Shown here piece after piece: positions 1 to 4,760 of a DNA stretch of 6,380 nucleotides; the stretch's first letter is position 1, and every line of letters starts with the position of its first letter. Position numbers and translations under genes: made by a program. This stretch comes from an uncultured Nocardioides sp. GTDB lineage: Bacteria; Actinomycetota; Actinomycetes; Propionibacteriales; Nocardioidaceae. The notes under the pieces were generated by a model. It worked only from the letters and a program-made list of their open reading frames with translations, searched no databases and was not told where the DNA came from. The DNA is taken from assembly GCF_946885725.1 (NCBI RefSeq), contig NZ_CAMPGZ010000221.1:1-6380 (forward strand). The letters are read 5' to 3'.

Positions 1-48
1 GTCGTCGACGACGAGCACGCGCGCGAGAGTGTCGGAACCGGTCGCCAC
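1..48 (-). CDS. Response regulator, N-terminal fragment (cut by left edge)
   Basis: Read on the minus strand from a GTG at 46-48, the frame gives 16 residues (V/M)ATGSDTLARVLVVDD and runs off the window. A hydrophobic strand (RVLVV) followed by an acidic pair DD is the hallmark opening of the CheY-like receiver domain, where the two acids help bind Mg2+ next to the phospho-accepting Asp. The upstream Shine-Dalgarno sequence is weak (G/T-rich, no clean GGAGG). The gene lies 50 nt downstream of the fructosamine-kinase stop on the same strand. Output domain and partner kinase are outside the window, so the regulon cannot be guessed. The call rests on a very short motif; the opposite strand is also open here. 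Confidence 0.55.
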   Translation of the reverse strand, partial: MATGSDTLARVLVVDD

Positions 49-98
49 GCCACCACTGTGCCACCCGGACCTGAGTCGGTGCTGAGAAGTCAGAGCAC

Positions 99-974
99 TC
101 AGAGCAGCGAGCGGGCGGCCTCGCCGGCCCGCGCCCCGTAGCCGCCGCCGAACAGGCACGCGTGCACGAGCAGCGGGAAGAGCTGGTGCAGCGGGACCCG
201 GTCGTGCCAGCCGTCGGCCAGCGGGGCGGCCTCGTCGTACGCGTCGAGGATTCGGGGCAGCTGCGGCGCCCCGAACAGCGCGAGCATGGCCAGGTCGGTC
301 TCACGGTGGCCGCCGTACGCCGCCGGGTCGATCAGCCAGACGCGATCGTCGGCGCCCCAGACGAGGTTGCCGCCCCACAGGTCGCCGTGCAGCCGCGCCG
401 GCGGCTCGTCGGGGCCGGCCAGGTCGACGATCCGGCGGACTACCCCCTCGACCGCGGTCGCGTCGGTCTCCGTGATGTTGCCGCGGTCCCGGGCCAGCTT
501 GAGGTAGGGCAGGATGCGCCGGGTCGCGAAGAACTCCGGCCAGGTCGGCGCGGTGCGCTGCGGCATCGGCAGCGTGCCGATGTAGCCGTCGGTCCCGGAC
601 TCGCTGCCGAACACCGGGCTGCCGGCCGCGTGGGTGGCAGCCAGCGCGCGGCCGAACCGTTCGGCCGCCTCGGGGGTCGACTTGCCGCTCTCGACCCAGC
701 CGAGCACGAGGCAGTCGTCCTCGACGGCGAGCACCTCGGGTACGTCGGCGCCGCCGGAGGGCACCGACTCGGCCAGCCAGCGCAGCCCGGCCGCCTCGGT
801 GGCGAAGAAGTCGGCCGGGGCGTGCGGCCGGGTCTTGATCAGCGCGCTGCGCCCGTCGGAGAGCCGCAGCCGCGTGGAGGTGCAGATGTCGCCGCCGGCG
901 ACCGGGGAGGTCGCGGCGACCGCGGTGCCGAGGAGCGCCTCGGCCCGCTGGGCGATCGCACCCGACCGAGCCAT
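99..974 (-). CDS. Fructosamine/ketosamine-3-kinase family protein
   Basis: 291 aa, the usual length for the cytosolic fructosamine-kinase family (protein-kinase-like fold related to aminoglycoside phosphotransferases). Family members phosphorylate O3 of fructosamines, ribulosamines or erythrulosamines on glycated proteins, making the sugar adduct unstable so that it falls off. Visible features: a candidate ATP lysine K47 in ALIKTRP, the pairing acid E60 in FFATEAAGLRWL, the catalytic loop HGDLWGGN at 196-203 (D198 base, N203 metal ligand), and the metal-binding IDPA at 215-218 with D216. Only C and N residues separate D198 from the expected metal ligands, as in active members. The ATG lies one base after the phosphatase stop (TGAcATG), so translation is probably coupled. 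Bacterial members often prefer ribulosamines or erythrulosamines; exact substrate is inferred, not shown. Confidence 0.88.
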   Translation of the reverse strand: MARSGAIAQRAEALLGTAVAATSPVAGGDICTSTRLRLSDGRSALIKTRPHAPADFFATEAAGLRWLAESVPSGGADVPEVLAVEDDCLVLGWVESGKSTPEAAERFGRALAATHAAGSPVFGSESGTDGYIGTLPMPQRTAPTWPEFFATRRILPYLKLARDRGNITETDATAVEGVVRRIVDLAGPDEPPARLHGDLWGGNLVWGADDRVWLIDPAAYGGHRETDLAMLALFGAPQLPRILDAYDEAAPLADGWHDRVPLHQLFPLLVHACLFGGGYGARAGEAARSLL

Positions 975-975
975 G

Positions 976-1503
976 TCAGCCGTCCACCACGCGTCGCAGC
1001 TCGTCGACGATCGCGTCGCAGGCGCGCTCCACCATGGCCAGCACGGTCTCGAAGCCGTCGTCGCCGCCGTAGTAGGGGTCGGGTACGTCGCGGTCGAACT
1101 CCCCGCGGCTGACCGGGTCGAAGGCGCGGAACAGCAGCAGCCGGCCGTCCTCGTGGTCCGGCGGCCGCATCGCCTCGAGGTCGGCGAGGTTGTCGGAGTC
1201 CATCGCCAGCACGACGTCGACGTCCTCGAACCAGACCTTCTCGAACTGCCGCGCGGTGTGCTGGCTGGCGTCGTACCCGTGCGCGGTGAGCAGCGCCGCC
1301 GCCCGCCGGTCCATCGGGTTGCCGACGTGCCAGTCGCCCGTGCCCGCGCTCACCACCTCGACCTTGCCGCCCAGCCCCGCCGCCTCCACCCGATCGGTCA
1401 GGATCACGTCGGCCATGGGGGAGCGGCAGATGTTGCCCAGGCACACGATCGCGATGCGGTACGGCGTACCGCCGGCTGCGCGGGGAGGGGGCAGGGACGT
1501 CAC
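976..1503 (-). CDS. Low-molecular-weight protein tyrosine phosphatase
   Basis: 175 aa cytosolic phosphatase, complete. The P-loop CLGNICRS is at 21-28 (nucleophile C21, R27 binding phosphate), and the general acid D142 lies in VPDPYYGG, as in all active LMW-PTPs. The chosen start is GTG at 1501-1503, with GGAGGG six bases upstream and the stop of the membrane-protein gene two bases upstream of the GTG. The first ATG in frame comes after the P-loop and cannot be the start; longer readings to 1626 would only translate the neighbour out of frame. Relatives dephosphorylate protein tyrosine; human LMW-PTP-A has been reported to act as a protein-ribulosamine-5-phosphatase. Its position one base before a fructosamine-kinase homologue favours the second job here. 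Tyrosine-phosphatase activity, for example on capsule-type kinases, remains possible. Confidence 0.9.
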   Translation of the reverse strand: MTSLPPPRAAGGTPYRIAIVCLGNICRSPMADVILTDRVEAAGLGGKVEVVSAGTGDWHVGNPMDRRAAALLTAHGYDASQHTARQFEKVWFEDVDVVLAMDSDNLADLEAMRPPDHEDGRLLLFRAFDPVSRGEFDRDVPDPYYGGDDGFETVLAMVERACDAIVDELRRVVDG

Positions 1504-1505
1504 GC

Positions 1506-1877
1506 TCAGCCCTCCGGCAGCAGCAGCTCGAGGACCCAGGTCGCGATCGTGATGATGATGGCGCCGAGCACGGCGGTCCAGAAGCCGTCGACGCGGAAGT
1601 CGAGGCCGAACGCCTGCGCGAGCCACTCGGTGAGCAGCAGCATCAGCGCGTTGATCACGAAGATCAGCAGGCCCAGCGTCAGGATGATGAACGGCAGGGA
1701 CAGCAGCTTCACGATCGGCGCGATCACGGCGTTGACGACGCCGAAGATCAGCGCGACCAGGATCAGCGTGACGACCTTGTCCTGCGTGGAGTCGCCGGTC
1801 AGGCGCATCCCCTCGAGCAGGGCGGTGGCGGTCGCCAGGGCGAGAGCGTTGACGGTGACCCAGATCAGGAACCTCAC
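1506..1877 (-). CDS. Phage holin 4_2 family (DUF) four-helix membrane protein
   Basis: 123 aa from a GTG at 1875-1877. Four hydrophobic segments are visible, at about 3-22, 36-57, 62-86 and 98-120, with polar turns holding D/K/R between them. The repeated pattern NAL/NAVIAPIVKLLSLPF and TLGLLIFVINALMLLL is typical of the Phage_holin_4_2 (PF04020) family, found as single-copy chromosomal genes in many actinobacteria and cyanobacteria. The function is unknown; the name comes from weak resemblance to phage holins and no lysis genes are nearby. No clear Shine-Dalgarno precedes the GTG, and no earlier ATG/GTG/TTG start in this frame follows the gntR stop. It lies 41 nt downstream of gntR and two bases upstream of the phosphatase start, so it is probably in the same transcript. 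Confidence 0.82.
   Translation of the reverse strand: MRFLIWVTVNALALATATALLEGMRLTGDSTQDKVVTLILVALIFGVVNAVIAPIVKLLSLPFIILTLGLLIFVINALMLLLTEWLAQAFGLDFRVDGFWTAVLGAIIITIATWVLELLLPEG
1510..1515 (-). promoter_or_regulatory. Shine-Dalgarno GGAGGG deciding the phosphatase GTG start
   Basis: GGAGGG on the minus strand, six bases before the GTG at 1503, inside the last codons of the upstream membrane-protein gene. It settles the start choice and suggests independent as well as coupled initiation. Confidence 0.75.
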
Positions 1878-1918
1878 GTGGCGATACTGCCAGGTCCGGC
1901 GAACCGTGGGGTCGTCGG

Positions 1919-2626
1919 TCAGTGCTCGGCGGCCGGCGGCAGGTGCAGCGCCTGGAGCATCGAGGACTCCGCGTCCTCGAGATGGTGCTCGAGCTCGGCG
2001 GCCGCGGCCTCGACCTCGCCCCGCTCCAGCAGCTCGAGCAGCCCGGCGTGGGAGTGCACCTGGTCCGCAGCGTTGCGGCGGATCCGGTCGACCTTGGCCA
2101 GCCCGAGCCGGATCTCGGCGGAGAGCACGTCGGCGAGAGCGACGAGACGGGCCGACTCGGTGAGCCCGACGAACGACCGGTGCACGGCGAGGTGCGCGGC
2201 GGTCAGCGCGGCGGCGGCCGGTCCGCCCTCCGCCGAGGCGACGGCTTCGAACTCCGCGAGCGCGTCGCGCACCGCCTGACGGGCCTCTTCGCTCGCCTCC
2301 GGCCACCGCCGTACGCCGGCGACCTCCAGCACCGACCGCGCCACGCACACGTCGTGCACGGACGCGGGGTCCAGCGCGGTCACGTGTACGCCGCGGTTGG
2401 GCTCGCGGGTGGCCAGCCCCTCGGCGACCAGCGTGCCGAGCGCCTCGCGCACGGTGGAGCGGGCCACCCCCATCGCCTCGGCCAGGGCCAGCTCGCGCAG
2501 CGGTGTGCCGGGCTCGAGCTCCCCCTCGAACAGTGCCCGGTGCAGCTCCTCGACGACGCGGTCGACGGTCGAGGAGTGCTCGAGGGACAGCGTGTCGAAC
2601 GGCGAGCTGGGTGGCGGAACGGCCAT
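1919..2626 (-). CDS. GntR-family transcriptional regulator (FadR/FCD type)
   Basis: 235 aa. The N-terminal winged helix spans about 18-85; its recognition helix region reads LALAEAMGVARSTVREAL, followed by the wing REPNRGVHV. The C-terminal all-helical FCD ligand domain spans about 88-225. Candidate metal-ligand histidines are H149 (AVHRSF), H193 (VHSHAGLL) and H215 (LEHHLEDAE); the Asp usually four residues before the first His is H145 here. The ATG at 2624-2626 is chosen because the in-frame extension to 2725 would read through both operator palindromes and gives non-conserved sequence. The Shine-Dalgarno is weak. The gene is divergent from ddaH; two TTGTCSGACAA palindromes between them make it the probable regulator of ddaH and of itself. 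The inducer is likely an organic acid or amino-acid derivative; none can be named from sequence. Confidence 0.9.
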   Translation of the reverse strand: MAVPPPSSPFDTLSLEHSSTVDRVVEELHRALFEGELEPGTPLRELALAEAMGVARSTVREALGTLVAEGLATREPNRGVHVTALDPASVHDVCVARSVLEVAGVRRWPEASEEARQAVRDALAEFEAVASAEGGPAAAALTAAHLAVHRSFVGLTESARLVALADVLSAEIRLGLAKVDRIRRNAADQVHSHAGLLELLERGEVEAAAAELEHHLEDAESSMLQALHLPPAAEH

Positions 2627-2633
2627 GTCCCGA

Positions 2634-2644
2634 TTGTCCGACAA
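2634..2644. promoter_or_regulatory. GntR operator O1 (palindrome TTGTCCGACAA)
   Basis: A perfect 11-bp palindrome around its central base, 8-18 bases upstream of the gntR ATG. It fits the TNGTNNNACNA pattern bound by FadR-subfamily GntR proteins. It would lie in the 5' leader of gntR, where binding would block transcription. Binding is inferred from the match to the second copy and from position. Confidence 0.68.
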
Positions 2645-2650
2645 CTCGAC

Positions 2651-2680
2651 TTGACCGCGATACCCCCGGTTCCTCACACT
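2651..2680 (+). promoter_or_regulatory. Possible ddaH promoter
   Basis: TTGACC at 2651-2656 is a good -35; CACACT at 2675-2680 is a poor -10 (three of six) after an 18-bp spacer. Transcription would begin near 2687, just before operator O2. The region is the most A/T-rich part of the gap. Confidence 0.35.
2657..2662 (-). promoter_or_regulatory. Possible gntR -10 element (TATCGC)
   Basis: On the minus strand TATCGC could serve as a -10, putting the gntR start near 2650, just ahead of operator O1 and back to back with the ddaH -35. No convincing -35 accompanies it. Confidence 0.25.
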
Positions 2681-2690
2681 GTTCCTGTCA

Positions 2691-2705
2691 GATTGTCGGA
2701 CAATC
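2691..2705. promoter_or_regulatory. GntR operator O2 (15-bp palindrome)
   Basis: GATTGTCGGACAATC is symmetric around base 2698. Its core TTGTCGGACAA is the same 11-bp site as O1, read on the other strand. It lies 47-61 bases upstream of the ddaH ATG, just after the proposed ddaH promoter, so binding would stop transcription. The longer symmetry suggests this is the stronger site. Confidence 0.72.
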
Positions 2706-2741
2706 CGACGATCTAGCGAGCACATCGAACTCGAGAGCCGA

Positions 2742-2747
2742 GGGAGG
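2742..2747 (+). promoter_or_regulatory. Shine-Dalgarno GGGAGG of ddaH
   Basis: GGGAGG four bases before the ATG at 2752. It fixes the start and excludes the much longer open frame that begins at 2503 inside gntR. Confidence 0.8.
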
Positions 2748-2751
2748 CGAG

Positions 2752-3642
2752 ATGAGCCAGCACGAGCTGCAGTGGGGGCGGCGGTACCTGATGGTGCAGC
2801 CGGACCACTTCCGCGTGGACTACGCGATCAACCCCTACATGGATCCCGCCGACCAGCCCGATCCGGAGCGTGCGCGCAGGCAGTGGGACGACCTGGTCGC
2901 CGCGCTGCGCGCCGCCGGCGCCGAGGTCGAGGTGCTCGGCCAGCGCGAGGACGCGCCCGACATGGTCTACGCGATGAACCTCGGCCTGGTCGTGAACCGG
3001 CCCGAGGGTGACCGCGTGGTGATGTCGCACATGCGGTACCCCGAGCGGCGGATGGAGACCGCGACCGCGCAGGCGTGGTTCGCCGAGCACGGCTTCGCCA
3101 CGTCGTACGTCGGTCGTGACGGGATCGGCGCGCATCTCGAGGCCGGCGACGTGTTCGCGTTCGGCGACGCGCTGGTGGCCGGCTACGGCCCCCGCACCGA
3201 GGAGCTCGGCCTCAAGCACATCGCCACCGAGTTCGACGTCCGGGTGCGCGGCCTGCGGATCACGCACCCGGGGATGTACCACCTCGACCTCGCGTTCTGC
3301 CCGCTCGACGAGACCCGCGCGATGGTCTGCCCGGCGGCGTTCGACGAGGCGTCGGCCAAGGCCGCGCTCGACCTGGTCCCGGAGCCGCTCGTGCTCTCCG
3401 AGGAGGAGGCGCTGACCTTCTGCGCCAACTCGGTGGTCGTCGGCCGCACCATCCTGATGCCGACGTGCCCGGACCGGGTGCGCGCGCAGTTGGAGGAGTG
3501 GGGCTTCGAGATCGTGCTGGTCGACGTCAGCGAGTTCCACAAGGGCGGCGGCTCGATCCGCTGCATGACGAACCCGCTCGACGTGGTCGTCGGCCGCGAC
3601 CTGCCCGAGGTGCCGGGCGGCGAGGTCGTGCTGCCGGGCTGA
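2752..3642 (+). CDS. ddaH: Dimethylargininase / amidinotransferase-family hydrolase
   Basis: 296 aa, cytosolic, no signal peptide. It belongs to the guanidino-group-modifying superfamily (dimethylargininase, arginine deiminase, amidinotransferase). Members attack the guanidinium carbon with a Cys and release an amine; dimethylargininase turns N-methylated arginines into citrulline plus methylamine or dimethylamine. Visible residues: the AINPYMD block at 25-31, PDMVYAMN at 69-76 (substrate acid D70), the catalytic Glu in HLEAGDVF (E130, with D133), R148 in GYGPRTE, the catalytic His in MYHLDLAFCPL (H177), and the nucleophile C271 in GGSIRCMTNPL. The AINP(Y/W)MD opening recalls the actinobacterial ddaH/rocD-linked group. 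The gene stands alone with its own terminator, opposite a GntR regulator. The family is certain; the exact substrate could be another guanidino compound. Confidence 0.8.
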   Translation: MSQHELQWGRRYLMVQPDHFRVDYAINPYMDPADQPDPERARRQWDDLVAALRAAGAEVEVLGQREDAPDMVYAMNLGLVVNRPEGDRVVMSHMRYPERRMETATAQAWFAEHGFATSYVGRDGIGAHLEAGDVFAFGDALVAGYGPRTEELGLKHIATEFDVRVRGLRITHPGMYHLDLAFCPLDETRAMVCPAAFDEASAKAALDLVPEPLVLSEEEALTFCANSVVVGRTILMPTCPDRVRAQLEEWGFEIVLVDVSEFHKGGGSIRCMTNPLDVVVGRDLPEVPGGEVVLPG

Positions 3643-3920
3643 TCGCCCGCCCGCCGTACTGCTCACAACGGAGGGACCGACAGCGACGAGCCCGGTCGAA
3701 TCGACCGGGCTCGTCTGTTGTTCCCGAGTTCCCCCTGCTCCCCCCACCTGGTTGCCCCCACATGGTGGCCGTCGACCAGCTGTCCCCTCCTGGCCGGCGG
3801 TCGCCACCATCGTGAACCTCGACCGCGGATTCGCAAAGGATAAACCGCGCAAATCGGACAGGTAGTGGAATGTTCGACCGTTCCGGCAGGAGCGTGTGGC
3901 CCGGTCGGGCTAGGCGACGA
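3643..3920. other. Gene-free gap between convergent ddaH and csrA
   Basis: No reading frame here has a start, Shine-Dalgarno and family likeness. The gap holds the ddaH terminator, a loose inverted repeat (ATGGTGGC at 3762-3769 with GCCACCAT at 3803-3810), and a locally A/T-richer stretch at about 3827-3891 with five plus-strand GGA trinucleotides. No clear terminator for csrA was found; the short GC hairpin at 3899-3910 is the only candidate. Confidence 0.6.
3685..3715 (+). terminator. Rho-independent-type terminator after ddaH
   Basis: A perfect inverted repeat: GACGAGCCCGGTC at 3685-3697 pairs with GACCGGGCTCGTC at 3703-3715 around a five-base loop. TGTTGTT follows on the plus strand, a short T-rich tail as is common in high-GC genomes. 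It begins 42 bases after the ddaH stop. The stem also forms on the other strand and could stop transcripts coming from csrA. Confidence 0.8.
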
Positions 3921-4178
3921 CTACCCGGCGTCGTCTGGACGCGGCTTGGGCTTGGTGCCCACGAGCCGTGACAGGTCGGCGACGGCCTGAGGCGAGGGGG
4001 AGGACGCCTGCTTGTTGGTGGCCGCGACCTCCTCGAGGAGCTCCTGCCGGCGGACCGGGACGCTGCGCGGAGCGTCGACGCCGATCCGGACCACGTCGCC
4101 GCGGACCTCGAGCACGGTGACCACGACGTCGTCGCCGATCACGACGCTCTCGCCGAGGCGGCGGCTCAGCACCAGCAT
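3921..4178 (-). CDS. csrA: Carbon storage regulator CsrA
   Basis: 85 aa RNA-binding regulator. The start MLVLSRRLGESVVIGDD and the core to about residue 50 match CsrA throughout. RNA-contact residues L4 and R6 in the first strand and R44 in VRRQEL are kept, so it should bind GGA motifs in mRNA leaders as a dimer. The core is followed by a tail of about 25-30 residues rich in Ser, Pro and Lys, longer than the 61-aa enterobacterial protein; in Gram-positive CsrA a C-terminal extension contacts FliW. In B. subtilis CsrA blocks flagellin translation and FliW relieves it; fliW lies directly upstream here, so the same switch is likely. The start has AGGAGG nine bases upstream. It is the last gene of the visible flagellar operon. 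Confidence 0.95.
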   Translation of the reverse strand: MLVLSRRLGESVVIGDDVVVTVLEVRGDVVRIGVDAPRSVPVRRQELLEEVAATNKQASSPSPQAVADLSRLVGTKPKPRPDDAG

Positions 4179-4187
4179 GGGGTCGAT

Positions 4188-4193
4188 CCTCCT
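4188..4193 (-). promoter_or_regulatory. csrA Shine-Dalgarno AGGAGG, possible CsrA target
   Basis: The minus strand reads CCAGGAGGATCG nine bases before the ATG. It holds two GGA triplets inside the ribosome-binding site, the arrangement CsrA uses to block translation. Its use in autoregulation is inferred. Confidence 0.6.
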
Positions 4194-4235
4194 GGACGCG
4201 GCGGGGTGCGAACCAGCAACGGTACCGGCCGCACA

Positions 4236-4293
4236 CCCGATTCGTCCGCGATCCCTCCGCGTACGACGGACGCAGTTTCGCGGACGAATCGGG
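4236..4293 (-). repeat. Perfect 15-bp inverted repeat between fliW and csrA
   Basis: CCCGATTCGTCCGCG (4236-4250) is the exact reverse complement of CGCGGACGAATCGGG (4279-4293), enclosing a 28-base loop. In the fliW-csrA transcript it begins two bases after the fliW stop and ends 57 bases before the csrA ATG. The loop carries GGAGGG (complement of 4253-4258), which is unpaired in one fold (small inner hairpin GCGT/ACGC) and partly paired in another (TCCG/CGGA). No T-run follows, so it is not a classic terminator. It may be a structured csrA leader, an mRNA stabiliser or an attenuator. Confidence 0.75.
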
Positions 4294-4295
4294 GT

Positions 4296-4760
4296 TCAGC
4301 TCGCCAGGGGAGCCTTGATCGGGAGGTCGAGGTCGTCGAGGACCACCTGCGCGGCCTTGCGGGTGCGGTGGTTGACCAGCACCGGGGCGAGCAGGTTGGC
4401 GGTGGCCTCCTCGGCCGTCTCGCCCAGCGTGACGACGACGAGCGTGAGCAGGTCGTCCTCGGACTCGACGCCGAGCATCTTGACCGTCTCGTCATCGACC
4501 TCGGGGCCGTAGTCGGAGAAGAACACGTGCGGCGGTACGACGACGAAGCTGACCGCCGGGTCGTCGACGGAGCGCAGGTCGCAGACCGTGCCGTCGTCGT
4601 CGAGGCGGGCCAGCGCGAACCGGGTGTGCTCGGGGAACCCGACGAACGGGTGCACCATCTCCAGCACGGGGATCTCGCCAGACACCGACTGGTCCTCCTG
4701 GGTCGTGGTCAGGGTCGTCGTCATCTCGACCGTCGCCATGGCCGTCACTGTGGTCGTCAC
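4296..4760 (-). CDS. fliW: Flagellar assembly factor FliW
   Basis: 154 aa. The FliW core runs from about residue 28 to the end: EIPVLEMVHPFVGFPEHTRF, then DDPAVSFVVVPPHVFFSDY, and the C-terminal signature ATANLLAPVLVNHRTRKAAQ. FliW binds free flagellin or CsrA in turn, so flagellin translation is repressed only when flagellin accumulates. The GTG at 4758-4760 overlaps the flgL stop (GTGA) and suits coupled translation; ATG codons at 4739 (M8) and 4724 (M13) are alternatives, since none has a strong Shine-Dalgarno. The first 20 residues hold eleven Thr, outside the conserved core. The gene sits between flgL and csrA, the usual fliW-csrA setting in Gram-positives. Confidence 0.93.
   Translation of the reverse strand: MTTTVTAMATVEMTTTLTTTQEDQSVSGEIPVLEMVHPFVGFPEHTRFALARLDDDGTVCDLRSVDDPAVSFVVVPPHVFFSDYGPEVDDETVKMLGVESEDDLLTLVVVTLGETAEEATANLLAPVLVNHRTRKAAQVVLDDLDLPIKAPLAS

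Noticed and set aside
79..98. Terminator after the kinase gene
   Set aside because: Only a five-base stem (GTGCT/AGCAC) with a three-base inner pairing and no T-run; too weak to call.
1191..1198. Third copy of the GntR operator
   Set aside because: Only one half-site (TTGTCGGA) is present inside the phosphatase coding sequence, without symmetry.
1504..1626. Longer phosphatase reading from 1626
   Set aside because: The extra residues are the membrane-protein gene in another frame; the GTG at 1503 has GGAGGG at six bases.
1506..1877. Phage lysis gene or prophage remnant
   Set aside because: The holin 4_2 name is only a family label; no endolysin, integrase, capsid or tail genes are nearby, and the gene sits in a housekeeping-type operon.
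162..2279. Long open frames on the plus strand opposite the kinase, phosphatase, membrane and gntR genes
   Set aside because: Their products are low-complexity Arg/Ala/Gly/Ser sequences without domains. Long antisense frames are expected in high-GC coding DNA, and the minus-strand genes have clear motifs.
2627..2725. Longer gntR start at 2725
   Set aside because: The extension would translate both operator palindromes and the promoter region, and it shows no conserved domain sequence.
2503..2751. Longer ddaH start inside gntR
   Set aside because: The extension is out-of-frame gntR sequence; the ATG at 2752 has a good GGGAGG four bases upstream.
3660..3684. Small gene after the GGAGGG at 3670-3675
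   Set aside because: The Shine-Dalgarno-like sequence is not followed by a start codon before the terminator hairpin.
4236..4293. Intrinsic terminator between fliW and csrA
   Set aside because: The stem is perfect, but the loop is long (28 bases) and no T-run follows on the minus strand; a leader or stability element fits better, though attenuation is not excluded.
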